Shown piece by piece: positions 1 through 10,900 of a stretch of DNA of 64,000 bases. Under the pieces are notes generated by a model. It was not told the origin of the DNA and searched no databases. It saw only the letters and a list, made by a program, of their open reading frames with translations. The number at the start of each line of letters is the position of its first letter. The first letter of the stretch is position 1. A program made the position numbers and the translations under genes. Location: contig JAQGEQ010000191.1 in the NCBI GenBank assembly GCA_034620365.1, forward strand, positions 310,001-374,000, read 5' to 3'. The DNA is from Pegea sp. RAD2-039. Taxonomy: Eukaryota > Chordata > Thaliacea > Salpida > Salpidae.

Positions 1-393
1 GATTTGGTATTTTGATCTTTAAGACCTTTTTAGCCAACAACACTGATTATGTTAAGCGATTTGCTCCAAGAAACCCAGTTTGTGTGGGTATCATCAACCG
101 TAATGTTCTCTCAACTTTATCTAACATCTCTATTTCTAGCCGCTTTCATCATAAACTATTTCTAACTTTTTTCTTAATTTTTCGAAATTCATTTCAGCAT
201 ATTTTTGAAACAAAAATTTTGAATTTTTTTTAATTTGCATAAAAAAATTGAAACCAAAAAAAAGAGTCACACATTTTTATAAACTCTAATGATGACGTCA
301 TCACATCCAAAATCTTAATGATGTCATCACATCGATGAGTTCGTGAAATAAATAAAGACATCACATAGTGACTTGATAAGGCAGTAGATGACG

Positions 394-3300
394 TCAGCAA
401 GCTGTCGTCATATTCGAAGCTTCCAACGCTACAGGAGAACAAAGGTTACGTGATGACGTAATCATTGATCGCGAAGCTATCCAGTCTTTCATCGCCGCTT
501 TAATCTGGTGCTGCTGTTGTATGTTGATGACGTCATCATCACCAATTACGTCAGGTAACGGCACTTGGTGGTTACTAGGCAACAACGGTGGTTTGTTGGA
601 AGACTTTGATGACGACTTTGTGTCCACAGATTCGCATCCTGAGTCTTTTCGCGTTGATGACGTCATAATGGTCGGCGGTAGATCATGTGGCGTCATCATT
701 AAAAGTGAGCGATTATGTGAAGGACGCGAACTGTATACGTCATCAGTGAAGTAATGATCACCAAATGACGTCATCGGTGTCATAGAAGTTGTCACTGCAG
801 AATGCTCCGCTGGCATCCAGCATCGGTCGCTATGACCATAGATTTCACAAAGACGTGTGCATCGAGATTGTGACGTCATGATCTCACGAGCCTCCATCTA
901 AAAATAAAGATGAAATCATCAAGTAAGGACGTCATCAACAATCAGTAGCAAACAGTGACGTCATCAACTTACTTGTCGGTGACTTTCTGGCAGAACTTGA
1001 TGACTGATTAGGGATTTTCTGAAAAAAAGCCAAATTTGTCATTAGAAACTTGATGACGTCATCACTCACATTTCGTTGCTGCTGAGATCACTTCGTGACA
1101 CCGAATCGCGTTTGCTAATTGTCGATGAGGCAACGGGGGCTTTGTAAACAGGGGGTGTCGGGGAGTTTGGGGTGCTAGAGGCTTTTCGACGTCGTCGAAG
1201 ACAAAAAATGAAAATAAGAACAAAAGTGATGAGAAAGATGAAGACCCCAGAAACGATGAGGGCGAGAAAGAGCGTAAAACTCATTTCTGAGCTTTTCACG
1301 TGTCCTGTAGCGCTGATGACGTCATCACCGACTTCGATCATCACCACTAATCGAGTAGTGAGTGGAGGAAGACCGTTATCGCGCGCCTGTAAATCATATG
1401 ATGACGTCATCATAGTAGTAGTGTCTAACCGTCTCTTACCGCGATAATAACTTCGTATTCGCCCTTTAAATCACGACCCGAGACATCATCAACTGTCATT
1501 CGGCCACTGATTGAATCAAGCAGAAAACAGCCGGAAACTGGTTGCCCATCGCGTCTTGTGACGTCATAAGAGAATGTGACGGACGAGTTAAGATCGTTGT
1601 CAGTCGCCTGTAAGTATAGCAAATGAGTTTTGGAAAGTTTGGAAAATTTCTGGGGTCCCTCCCCAACCTTAAATATAAAACCGGATTTTTGTGACAGATT
1701 AATCCGCGAGAAGTTCTTCGGAGGTTCAAAAAATCTTGGAGCGTTGTCATTGACGTCATCAACGTGAAGCTCCAATTCACAAACCGCTTCCTCGCCACCT
1801 CCATCAACCACTTTTACTTCTATCTATAACCAAAAACTTCTTCATCTCACTATGACGTCATCATTACGTCATCACCTGATACGCGGTGCGCTGTTCAAAG
1901 TCCAGTTCTTCAATCAACGTGACGTCACCGCTTCTGGAGTCGATCGCGACTGGTAACTTATTAGATGAAGTTATCATATATTTGATCTTTCCATAAGTAG
2001 ACTTGATGAGATCATTAGCTTCATCTGGATCTTGTGCATACGTCACAACTCCGACGTCATCAAGATCAAGAGCTTGGATCTGAGTGATGAGTGTATTGAT
2101 GGGAGTGTCTTCCTTGATGCGGATGGTGTGAGGACAGTTAGTCACGAAATATGGTTTGTGATCATTCTTATCCAAAATCACCACTTTAATAGATCGATAG
2201 ATGCATCTATGAGAAGAAGATTAGGGAATGACTCTATCTACACTGTGACGTCATTACCTTCGATGTGGGAGTCCTCTGTCGCATGCTTTGATCACGATTT
2301 TCATTCGTTGATCTTTTTCATGATCAAGCTCTTTTTTGATCCTTAGAATATCGGTTTCATCGATTTCGAAGTCATCGCTTGCTGTTGATATTTAAATAAA
2401 GTTAGTGGACCAGTCCCCCAACCATGAGCGTACCGTAGAAAGTTGACAAGTCGTGTGGCGAGGCAAAGGTGCCAGCTGCTAAATCAACGTGTCCGTTTAA
2501 GTTGGAATCGCCGTCGCTTTTACTGATGTGTAGAATCGCGCTTCCTGGTCGATAAGATTCGTCGATGTAAACTGAAAGATTTTCAACTCTTATTTCGAAT
2601 TTATTTTTTAAAAAGAATTTTCTGCTTAAGATTTAGAATAAAAACAAGCAGAAGACTTGATTAGAGCTCAACAGCAAGATCTGTACGAGTCTTAATTGTC
2701 CATCACTTTTGAGAAGCGCTCAATACAAGCAATTATACTACTCCTAAGCCACTAAGTATTATTTGATCGTGAAACTAAAAGGTTTAGTATTAGTAACAAG
2801 AGTGTTTTTATGAGACTAAGAGGTGATGCGGACCGGTGCCCTTGGAAACCACTACTAATCACTGTCCTCATTTTGGGCAACATCAAAATATTAACAAAAT
2901 GGTTAACATCTGGATTCATGTGGAACGACTCGACGAACGAAAAGGTTGGCCAAAGGTTAATGACAAAATGCTCCTGGGACTGGACTCCCTTCAAGAATGC
3001 TCTCTGACTTTTGGCTGCAATAATTTTTATTGATGACCAGGGTGTCCTCGCAAGTTAAGGTGCTGTATTAACCAAACAATTATTTTCTGTTTTAAAGCCT
3101 CGGTTTATAGTCAACTTATGTATGTGAGGACTCACTTGTTTCATTTGCGCAATTAAAGAAGCAAGTAAGATGTAGTTCAGGATCATGATTGTTCTCATCT
3201 TCAACATGAATTTGAACAATTGAAGTTCCTTCACGAGGATTGAATTTGTCATCATCAACAGCTGATATCATAATTTTCATTCTGCATCAAGCTTCATTTA

Positions 3301-6300
3301 AGTATTTCCCAGTGAACCCCTGATTTACAAACCCATCGTCATCTGGATAGTTGACAGGTCGACACAGAACCAACCAGCCATCATCTGGTCGGATGTTAAT
3401 TGGGGTGGAACAGTCACGATTTACTGATCCAGTCGATAACGAAGCAGTTGACGACAAATCCTCGTTCTCATCTGTGTATCTTCCAGCAATCGAGTATATC
3501 ATAGTTCCTAATCCTGCCTTATAATCTTTATCAGTTGCAGTTACTTGCAGGAGCAGATGTCCAGGTTGAAAACTTTCTCTAATTGTTAAATTGTACACCT
3601 GAAAATATTTCAACAAAAATTAATTCAGAAATTGTATTATGTGGCTGATGTAAATTTTGGATGAAATGCTAAAAGTTAAATGATCAATCGCGTTTTGTAA
3701 AGATCATTTCTTTTTTCAAGAGGTTTTTTAGTCGATTGTAATTTTACTTTGGATGTTAGCAAATGTTTAAAACGGTTGATTCAAATTGAATTTACATCGA
3801 TAAATTGAAACGATTGCTTCTAGATACCGCCTGAGAGTTTTTAGATTCTGGTTGAGAAATAAACTTTTAAAAGTTTTATTATTTGATTAACAGAAGACGA
3901 CATTATATAGAGTTGTTGGCATTTACTCGATTATTTAATTGATAAAATGTCGTGAAAATTTAGAGTTTTTAGTTGATGAAGAAATGTTTAAACAGAAATA
4001 TTTAAAGAAAATATTTTCATGAATAAAACATTAATATTCAATTCAAAGTGAAGAAAGATTAGAAAGCAGAAACAAATTGAAGAAATTCAATCACTGAATA
4101 AAAACCCTTGTAGTAAAACAAAAGCATGAAATTTGATTGAAAGGAAAATTTGGCTTTTTTATAAAATGGATTTTTGTAAAATTCATTTTAAGGTTTGCTC
4201 AATAACAAATCGAAAAGCTTTTTTAAAATTTGATGACAAATTAATCAAGTTAGTTGAAAAAGTTGATAAAATTGAAGTAAATTAAATTTTAATGAGCTAG
4301 AAATGATGTAAGTTGAAGGTGCTTAAAAATGGGCTTTGATCTAATTTAAGATTGATTTTAAAATTTCCGTTTTTAAACCTGTTGTTCAAACGTCGGTGGA
4401 AAATTGTTGAAGTTGGTGACAGAGATTCGAACCCTGAGAAGAGCTTTCAATGACTTGTTGCCATGGTCACTAGCTTCAACATCCAGTTTATACATAGACT
4501 CAACCGCATAATCTATAAAAAAAATATCTGGTAATTTTATATAATAAGTTTTTGAAATTGTCTGGTCTTCTAAACTTTTGCAAAAAAATGTTTAATTAAC
4601 AAACTTATTTGCAATTTTAGAGTTGCTTCAGTTGATACAGTTATATTCGAAAATCTTTTACAATTTTTCTTTTAGTTTTTTACAATACATTATTTTTTCA
4701 AATTTGTAAAATAATCGTTGGTTTAATTTGGAATTAATTGAAGCAAGTTAAAAATTATTTGGCTTTCAAATTCAGTAGTTTCTAACTTTCAGAATATTCT
4801 CAGTTAAATCGGTAAATACTTAACACAATAAGAATATGATACAAAATGAGCTGACCATTAACTTACTAGAATCTTAAAATTGCTTGAAGCAAATGTAGGA
4901 GGAAACGAAAGCTTGACAACAAAATGAAATTTGAAAAGTAATAATGATCTAAACTATTTTTTTAGCATCAAACTAGTTTGAAATAAGAAAAAAGTTTGAG
5001 AACATTTGACTAATAAATACTCACATCTAAAAAATTTGAATTAAATGTCTTTTTTTTTAATTCGAATAAATGAGAAAATGTTTAATTGATAAAAAAGTTC
5101 TTGCAAATGATTTTAAAACTTAAGAAATTGGAATAGAAATTCACAAATTCAATTTTCTACTGATTACAACCCCCTTTCTACAACCCCCTCAACCTCAATT
5201 CAAATTTCTTACCAAGTTTCTGCATCAGTTTCAATCCAAATCTTCCATCGTCAGTAACAAGTGAAAACGTCGACGAATTTGTAAGTAGCTTGTACGAAAT
5301 ATCCCCATTCAATCCTAAGACCCAAAAATCAACTTCAGTATCAACATCAGATCAAAAACTCACCCAAATCGGCATCCATTGCTTTCCAGTTACTTAGATC
5401 GACCACGTGACCGACTATCGACGTTTCCTCAATTACTTTGCGGGCTATGGGAGGGTTAAAAGCCGGCCGATTGTCATTTATGTCTCCGATGTGAAGTTCC
5501 AAACAATAATCTTCTTGATAAGGTCGCTGAGGGAGAATCAGGAACTGAAAAAGAAGTCGAGTTGCCGATGACGCGACTAGTGATGACGTCACTTCACCCT
5601 TATTTCGATGAAACAAACAGGTGACTTCCCACACAGTTGTTCGCGATCAATACGCTGCGCTTGAGTGATTTTCCCACTTGATTCGTCGATCATTTGCAAC
5701 CAATCAGCTTCTTTGTTGCAACGATCGTAGTTGTTGCTATAGTAACATCGTTGTCGAAGCCAGCGAAAGACATCATCAGTCTTAACTTCAATTCCTTTTG
5801 TGTAGAGGAGGTTCCGTAGATAACCAACCACAGATCCTGTAAGATGAAGATCAGATCAATATCAGGTGATGAAGATCAAGTGATGAAGATCAAGTGATGA
5901 AGATCAAGGTGATGTGATGAAGATCAAGTGATGAAGATCAGGATGAAGATCAAGTGATGAAGATCAGGTGATGAAGATCAAGTAATGAAGACCAGGTGAT
6001 GAAGATCAGGTGATGATGAAGATCAGGAGATGAAGAATACAAAGAAGACCAAAAAAAGATCAAGTAATAAACATTAGATGAAATCAAATGATAAGGTTAG
6101 GTGTTAAAGATCTGGTAAAGATCAACTAAAGATCAGGTGAAGATGGGGTTGATAAAAATTGTCAGGTGTTGAAAATCAGGAGAAGATCAGATAACAAATC
6201 AGAAAAAGTAAATTAAAACTTTTACTTGAAAAATGACAAATTTTGAAAAGAACAGAAAAACTTTAGCTTGAAAAAGTTGATCAATAAGGATGAAAAAATA

Positions 6301-6556
6301 AATAAAAATTCCGTCAATTTAATCACTTAGTATCAGCTGCATAAAGTTTGTTTAATTTGTTGTAAATAGAATGGAGTTAATAATCTACTAAAAGAACAAA
6401 TTTCTTTCTACAACATGTTGTGCTAAATTGAAAGAAAGTTTGCTCAAACTCACCAATAGGCTGCTCCTCATTAAACTGAAGAGTTAGACATTTTCTGGTG
6501 GCTCCCGCATTGAACAAAATAAGAAAAAAAATCCAAGTTTGAAATGAAAAAAACAT
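394..6556 (-). CDS. Delta-type protocadherin, complete, 15 exons, about 984 aa
   Basis: Homophilic cell-adhesion receptor of the plasma membrane. By hand I join 6454-6556, 5598-5836, 5364-5544, 5213-5314, 4379-4512, 3333-3598, 3136-3281, 2434-2571, 2258-2381, 1876-2206, 1668-1823, 1440-1607, 1070-1386, 973-1018 and 394-897; every junction keeps phase. The N-terminus is a signal peptide (MFFSFQTWIFFLILF). The ectodomain (to about residue 730) has repeated cadherin calcium motifs: INDN followed by PAF, TNFNNFPPTF, DENNHDP, LDKNDHKPYF, DVNDNAPRF and ACDRG, indicating six or seven EC domains. A single membrane span (about 733-759) is followed by RRRR. The tail contains CTRLCEIYGHSDRCWMP (about 830-846), which resembles the CM motif of delta-protocadherins. 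The ATG at 6556 is preferred over a TTG at 6568. Length fits the family. Exact PCDH orthology is not resolved. Confidence 0.9.
1608..1667 (-). other. 60-nt frame-preserving intron in the protocadherin
   Basis: This stretch starts with GTTGGG, ends with TACTTACAG, has no in-frame stop and is a multiple of three, so retention would add 20 residues without breaking the frame. Removing it joins FIFK to ATDNDLNSS, which restores the usual EC-domain spacing of a hydrophobic strand followed by ATDxD. I therefore treat it as an intron, but a retained isoform is possible. Confidence 0.7.
2640..3070. other. Unexplained GC-richer island inside a protocadherin intron
   Basis: The intron 2572-3135 holds about 300 bases that are less AT-rich than other intron DNA and are open for 60-80 codons in several frames on both strands. 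The peptides do not look like cadherin and I recognise no domain. It may be a relic of a mobile element or an unrecognised exon; no flanking duplication is obvious. Confidence 0.3.
5841..6040. repeat. GATGAAGATCA(A/G)GT minisatellite in the first protocadherin intron
   Basis: About a dozen imperfect copies of GATGAAGATCAAGT / GATGAAGATCAGGT lie in tandem directly behind the acceptor of exon 2 (reading the minus strand, just upstream of it). The same unit recurs at 50.09-50.27 kb in an NBEAL intron and, on the other strand, around 10.2-10.4 kb. Confidence 0.85.
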
Positions 6557-8390
6557 TTTTTGAATCAATCTGAGCTCATAGAAATTTGTCTATATCTCGG
6601 AACTACATTTGAACAATAAAGAAATAAGTTTTGTTGAAATGGAAAAAGATAAATATTTTAACAAAATATTATTTTCACGTCGCCGTTTCTGCTAGATACT
6701 TTTGACAAATTACCAGATTTTATTTCTGTCGCTTGAAAAGTTATTCAAAAGCAAAAATAATTGATATAATAATTATAATAGAGCAAAAAAAGAAAATACT
6801 AAAAGTGAAATAATTTGATAAACTTTAACTGAAGCTCTTAAAATTAAAAATCTCAACTAAATAACAATCTGCCGGCTGGTAGCTGCTTCAAACCAAGTTC
6901 AAATATTTACAAAAGGACATTTTGCAAGATAAAACCTCCCCTTGATTTACAAACTTCTCAAAGTTCTAATCAACAACATAACTTATATTAAATACGTCAT
7001 CAGAAACAAATTAGAGATTATCTTGACATCATCTTGACCAACTGCAGAACTGAAGTAATAAAATTTGTTGAATAACAAAATTTAAATCCCAAAGTTTTTG
7101 CTTTTGTGATTACAGAGCAGAAAAATAATTTGTAAAAACGCTGAAAACGATTTACGGATGATTTTTATGTAATTTTTGAGTGTTCAAAACTTTTAAAGTC
7201 TTTTGAAGCAAGTCTGTTCATATTTGAGAACAGAAAAAGAATAAAAACTTGCAGTTTTTTAATAAGATCAATTTAAACAAACACTTTTACGATGTTTGCT
7301 TAAAAATAAAATTGCAAGGTTTGCATAGATTTACAATGAGGTTTTTAATAATTCCAAGTTCAATAAACCTCAAAGTTTAATCTTTTAAATCATTTAAAAT
7401 GTCCAAATTAATTAAAAGTAAAAAATAAAAAGTAAAACTTGAATCAGTACCAACTTTCGAAATATACAGCTAACATATAGATACAAGCTTGCCAAGTTTA
7501 ATCACAGTTAAATGCTATTAGCAGTAATTTGATGGTTTACATTCAGTCTTGTGCCAAGTTTTTGAAAGCTCTAACCTAAATTTAAATGTATTTCGCCAAT
7601 TTTTAGGAAAGCAAACATTTAAAGTTGTATCAAAACTGACTAAGAGAAATTTAGGGTATAAAAGGCAATTTGAATAACTCCATAACCTTTACATAAGCAA
7701 CAAAGCTTCAGAAATTCTTTTATTAGTCGTCTCTTTTACAAAACTCTGTAAAGGTGTCTTTAACATTTATACACCAATGTTTAACAGAATAGTAATAAAA
7801 ACATTTTATTTGAAAAATTGTTAAAACATTTTGAGATATTTTTTTAACTGAAAATTTTCTTTTGGTTCTAAACAACAGCAGCAGAAAAAAACTGTCAGAA
7901 AAAACTCTGATATTTTTTGCAAAATAAATAATTCTTTTAAGAAATGAATTTTGTAAAAGAAATTTTTTAATATCTTTAATATAATAAATATTTTCTAAAT
8001 GTTTTAGAAGAGAAAAAATAGTTCCTAACAAAAGATAAGATCTAAAATGAGTTCTGTGTTTAAATCATTTAACAAAAAGCAAATAAAACTGAAGTCTAAG
8101 AGCTGAATATCATTAAAATCATTAATATTTAGTTTTTAAAAGTTGCTATAAAAACTACAAATCTCTTCTGATTCTAACAAGAAGTATACTTGAGAAAACA
8201 TTTCTGAAACAAGTTTAAAACGTTTAAACCTTCAGGCTACAAAATACTAATTTCAAATCTGTAAAAAGCTCTAAAATTCATCTCGAAGTCTTTCAAAGTT
8301 CAACATTTACAAAATCCTCTTCCTATAAAAACTCAATTAATATAAACAGCTGATCTTCAAATCTAGAATATCTTTGGCGTCTCTTCCAGG
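6557..8390. other. AT-rich stretch upstream of the protocadherin, no gene seen
   Basis: No reading frame with conserved content on either strand; the longest open frame (7723-8031, minus) has low-complexity AT-driven composition. It may contain an untranslated first exon or promoter, but nothing marks one. Confidence 0.6.
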
Positions 8391-10900
8391 TTGTACACTC
8401 TTCTGTCAACACTTTGCTTTGATGACGTCATAGGCGCGCGGTTCATTTGCTGTTAGACGACTTTCGAAATGCAATTTTCCGTTTCTCATTGCAACGAACT
8501 GATCTTGATCAGAAAATTTCGAAACTAAAGCTTCGATTTGATCGCGATGGTTGTTCTGCCAACAGCAGGAGGTCTAGAAGAAGGACGAAATCTGATTATT
8601 TCTTCGCATCTTTAGCGTGTGTGACGTCACAATTGCGCTGTGGGCTGAAATTGACACCGATTTGAAGCTAGCTGATTGTGTCATCATGATGACGTCATCA
8701 GAACGACTGAAGCTTGAAAGTTGTGGTTAACAAGACTCGAAATTGGCTCAAGTTTTGTAAATTAAATCAGCGGTAATTTGCTGCTTCATTGCCCGCCAAA
8801 GGACAAAACCTACCAAAGAGTTTCCTCACAACAAACATTTTTGCAGAAAATCAGCAATGAAAGAGTTTTCGGGACTTCAGCTTTCTGTCGTCTCGATCTG
8901 ATGACGTCATCGTGACGATTGATTGCAAAGTCAGTCAAGCGCAAAGATCTATCAATCAAACGTCGCGAGAACAGATGCAACAAAATACTAAAAAATCTGC
9001 TTAAACAATTTTGGAACGAAAAAAATGCTTAACGCGATAGAAGGGCGACACGTTCGAATTCTTTTGTGCGAAAAAAACTTCAATTCATTATTCACTCGAC
9101 TAAATACTCAAACCTCGAATAGAGAGAGGAACTTTCTGTCGATTTCAAATTGAGATTTTGGTAATTTTGTTGGTGGTTCTTTTATTGTTTCCAGTGATGC
9201 TACTAGTGGCTAATGTGGTTTACTGGTTTTTCTGGTTCTTTTTTGGTCTCCTTTGGTGCTTTTGGTGGTTCTAATTGATTCTAACTGGTTTTTTGGTGCT
9301 TTTGATATCAACCACAACTGATTTTTTTGTGGTTTTCACATCTACAGTTCTTAAGGTTTATAAATTTTGTTAAATATAATAATTTTCTTCACAAATCTCA
9401 TTTCATCTGCAATTTAAATTTTTGAGATTTTTTTCGATTTGTAGAAATTTGCGCAGAAATGTGCAAAAGCCAAAAAAGTGACAATTTTCAAATTTTGCTT
9501 AAAAGCATCAAACTAAGAAAAATGATTCGCTTCAAAAATATTTGAAATTCACCATTTAAAAAATATAACAAAAAATCAGATTTAATTATAGAATCGAATT
9601 TAGCAACTCAGTAAGTTGATATCTACGTCACTACGATGACGTCATCATCATTTAAAAAACTGATGTGGAGTTGTGACGTCATAGCATATTTGTATGGCAA
9701 TAACGGTGTGTTTGACGTCATCATTACTTCGGTGAGCTTCTGAAGAAAATCTAGAAGCTAATGACGTCACAAAAAGGTCATAAGCACTCAATTGTGACAT
9801 CATGAGCGTCGACCCGCAAACTACGGGAGATGATGACGTCATCGTTTTTTAGCACAAGTTTGTGATTGAATAGATCCCGTTACTGCGATACTTGTGACGT
9901 CATCAAAGCTTTCCGAAACAATCTAATTAAAAGTAAATCGAGTTGAAAGTGTCATAAAAATCTGAAATTATAAAACTTCCAAAAATTTCTTTTTATAGAA
10001 AAATTTTTGGAAAAAAAATCTAAAAAGGATTAAAGAGGTTACCATAGCAACCAAGCAAGAGCAACAAACGAAGATTTCAGTCAAACGCCGTTTTCATGAC
10101 GTCATCAACACCCTGTTGTGACCAGGGGAGATTATGACATCACATCAGCTACTATTCTTCGCTAAACAAAATCTCATAATTTAATCATAATTTTTTGATC
10201 CTTATCATCTTTTGATCTTTCTTCCCTGATTCGCATCATCTCTTGATCCTCATCATCTCATTTCCTGATCTCTTTTATCAATTTTGAATTTAAATTTTTA
10301 AAGAAAAATTTCATCTTTCAAAATGATAACTGATGACGTCATTCCTTTTTGACTTCTGCTACTCAAGTTGAATCTTTTAACTGATCCTCATCATCACTTC
10401 CTGTTCATAGAACGCTTAGAAGCATCAAAACGTGACAAAAGACAACGTGATGATGTCATTAGTGCGTCTATCGTCACTTCTTTTAAATGTCACGTGACTA
10501 GGAAACGCATTTTCGACTTTATTTGTTCCTGAAAATAACAAATCGTGAAAAATGAAGAAATCGATAAATTTTTTGATGTTCCTCTAATATTTGTCACAAA
10601 TTAATTATTTATTTTCATTTTTCGTATTTTTGTGATCTTGTTTTTTAGTTCGCTATTGTTGTCATGACAAAGATGACGTCACGATTCGATAAATCGTTAT
10701 CGTTAAAAAGTTGGATCAACATTTTGATGATCAACCCGATTCAAAATGTTTTTTGTCATCTCGAGTTAAAGGTTGAAATTGGCCGCTGACTATATTGGCA
10801 TCGTTATGCAAATTAGCCGCCAACAGTTTATCGGAACATCCAAATTTCTGTCGACACAAATCGAAGCGATTCTATTAAAATAAAAACAGTAAGTTGGAGA
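8390..10900. promoter_or_regulatory. Non-coding cluster of CRE-like TGACGTCA palindromes
   Basis: I count about 13 perfect TGACGTCA sites here (for example near 8423, 8623, 8690, 8900, 9636, 9672, 9712, 9760, 9832, 9895, 10097, 10334 and 10674). The octamer is the consensus target of CREB/ATF bZIP factors. The block is less AT-rich than its flanks. It also holds a POU-type octamer ATGCAAAT at about 10806 and an inverted GATA-like pair (CGATAA, four bases, TTATCG) near 10686. Its position 2-4 kb upstream of the protocadherin start suggests a promoter, enhancer or 5' UTR region. However, the same octamer is common in tiny introns of this window, so regulatory function is inferred, not shown. 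Confidence 0.4.
9160..9345. repeat. Low-complexity TTTTGGTGGTTCT-like run
   Basis: Irregular copies of TTTTGGTGGTTCTAATTG / TTTTTGGTGCTTTTG fill this stretch. It looks like degenerate simple sequence with no coding content. Confidence 0.5.

Noticed and set aside
521-754. Plus-strand 77-aa frame opposite the protocadherin tail
   Set aside because: Mirror of a real coding exon; palindromic TGACGTCA makes both strands look similar.
2752-3033. Extra protocadherin exon in this intron
   Set aside because: Exons 7 and 8 join in phase and keep cadherin spacing without it, and its peptides do not look like cadherin.
6557-6568. Protocadherin start at position 6568
   Set aside because: That codon is TTG; the ATG at 6556 lies in the same frame and gives a good signal peptide.
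8447-8665. 72-aa plus-strand frame in the CRE-like cluster
   Set aside because: No recognisable motif, Arg/Ser-rich low-complexity composition, and no supporting neighbouring exon.
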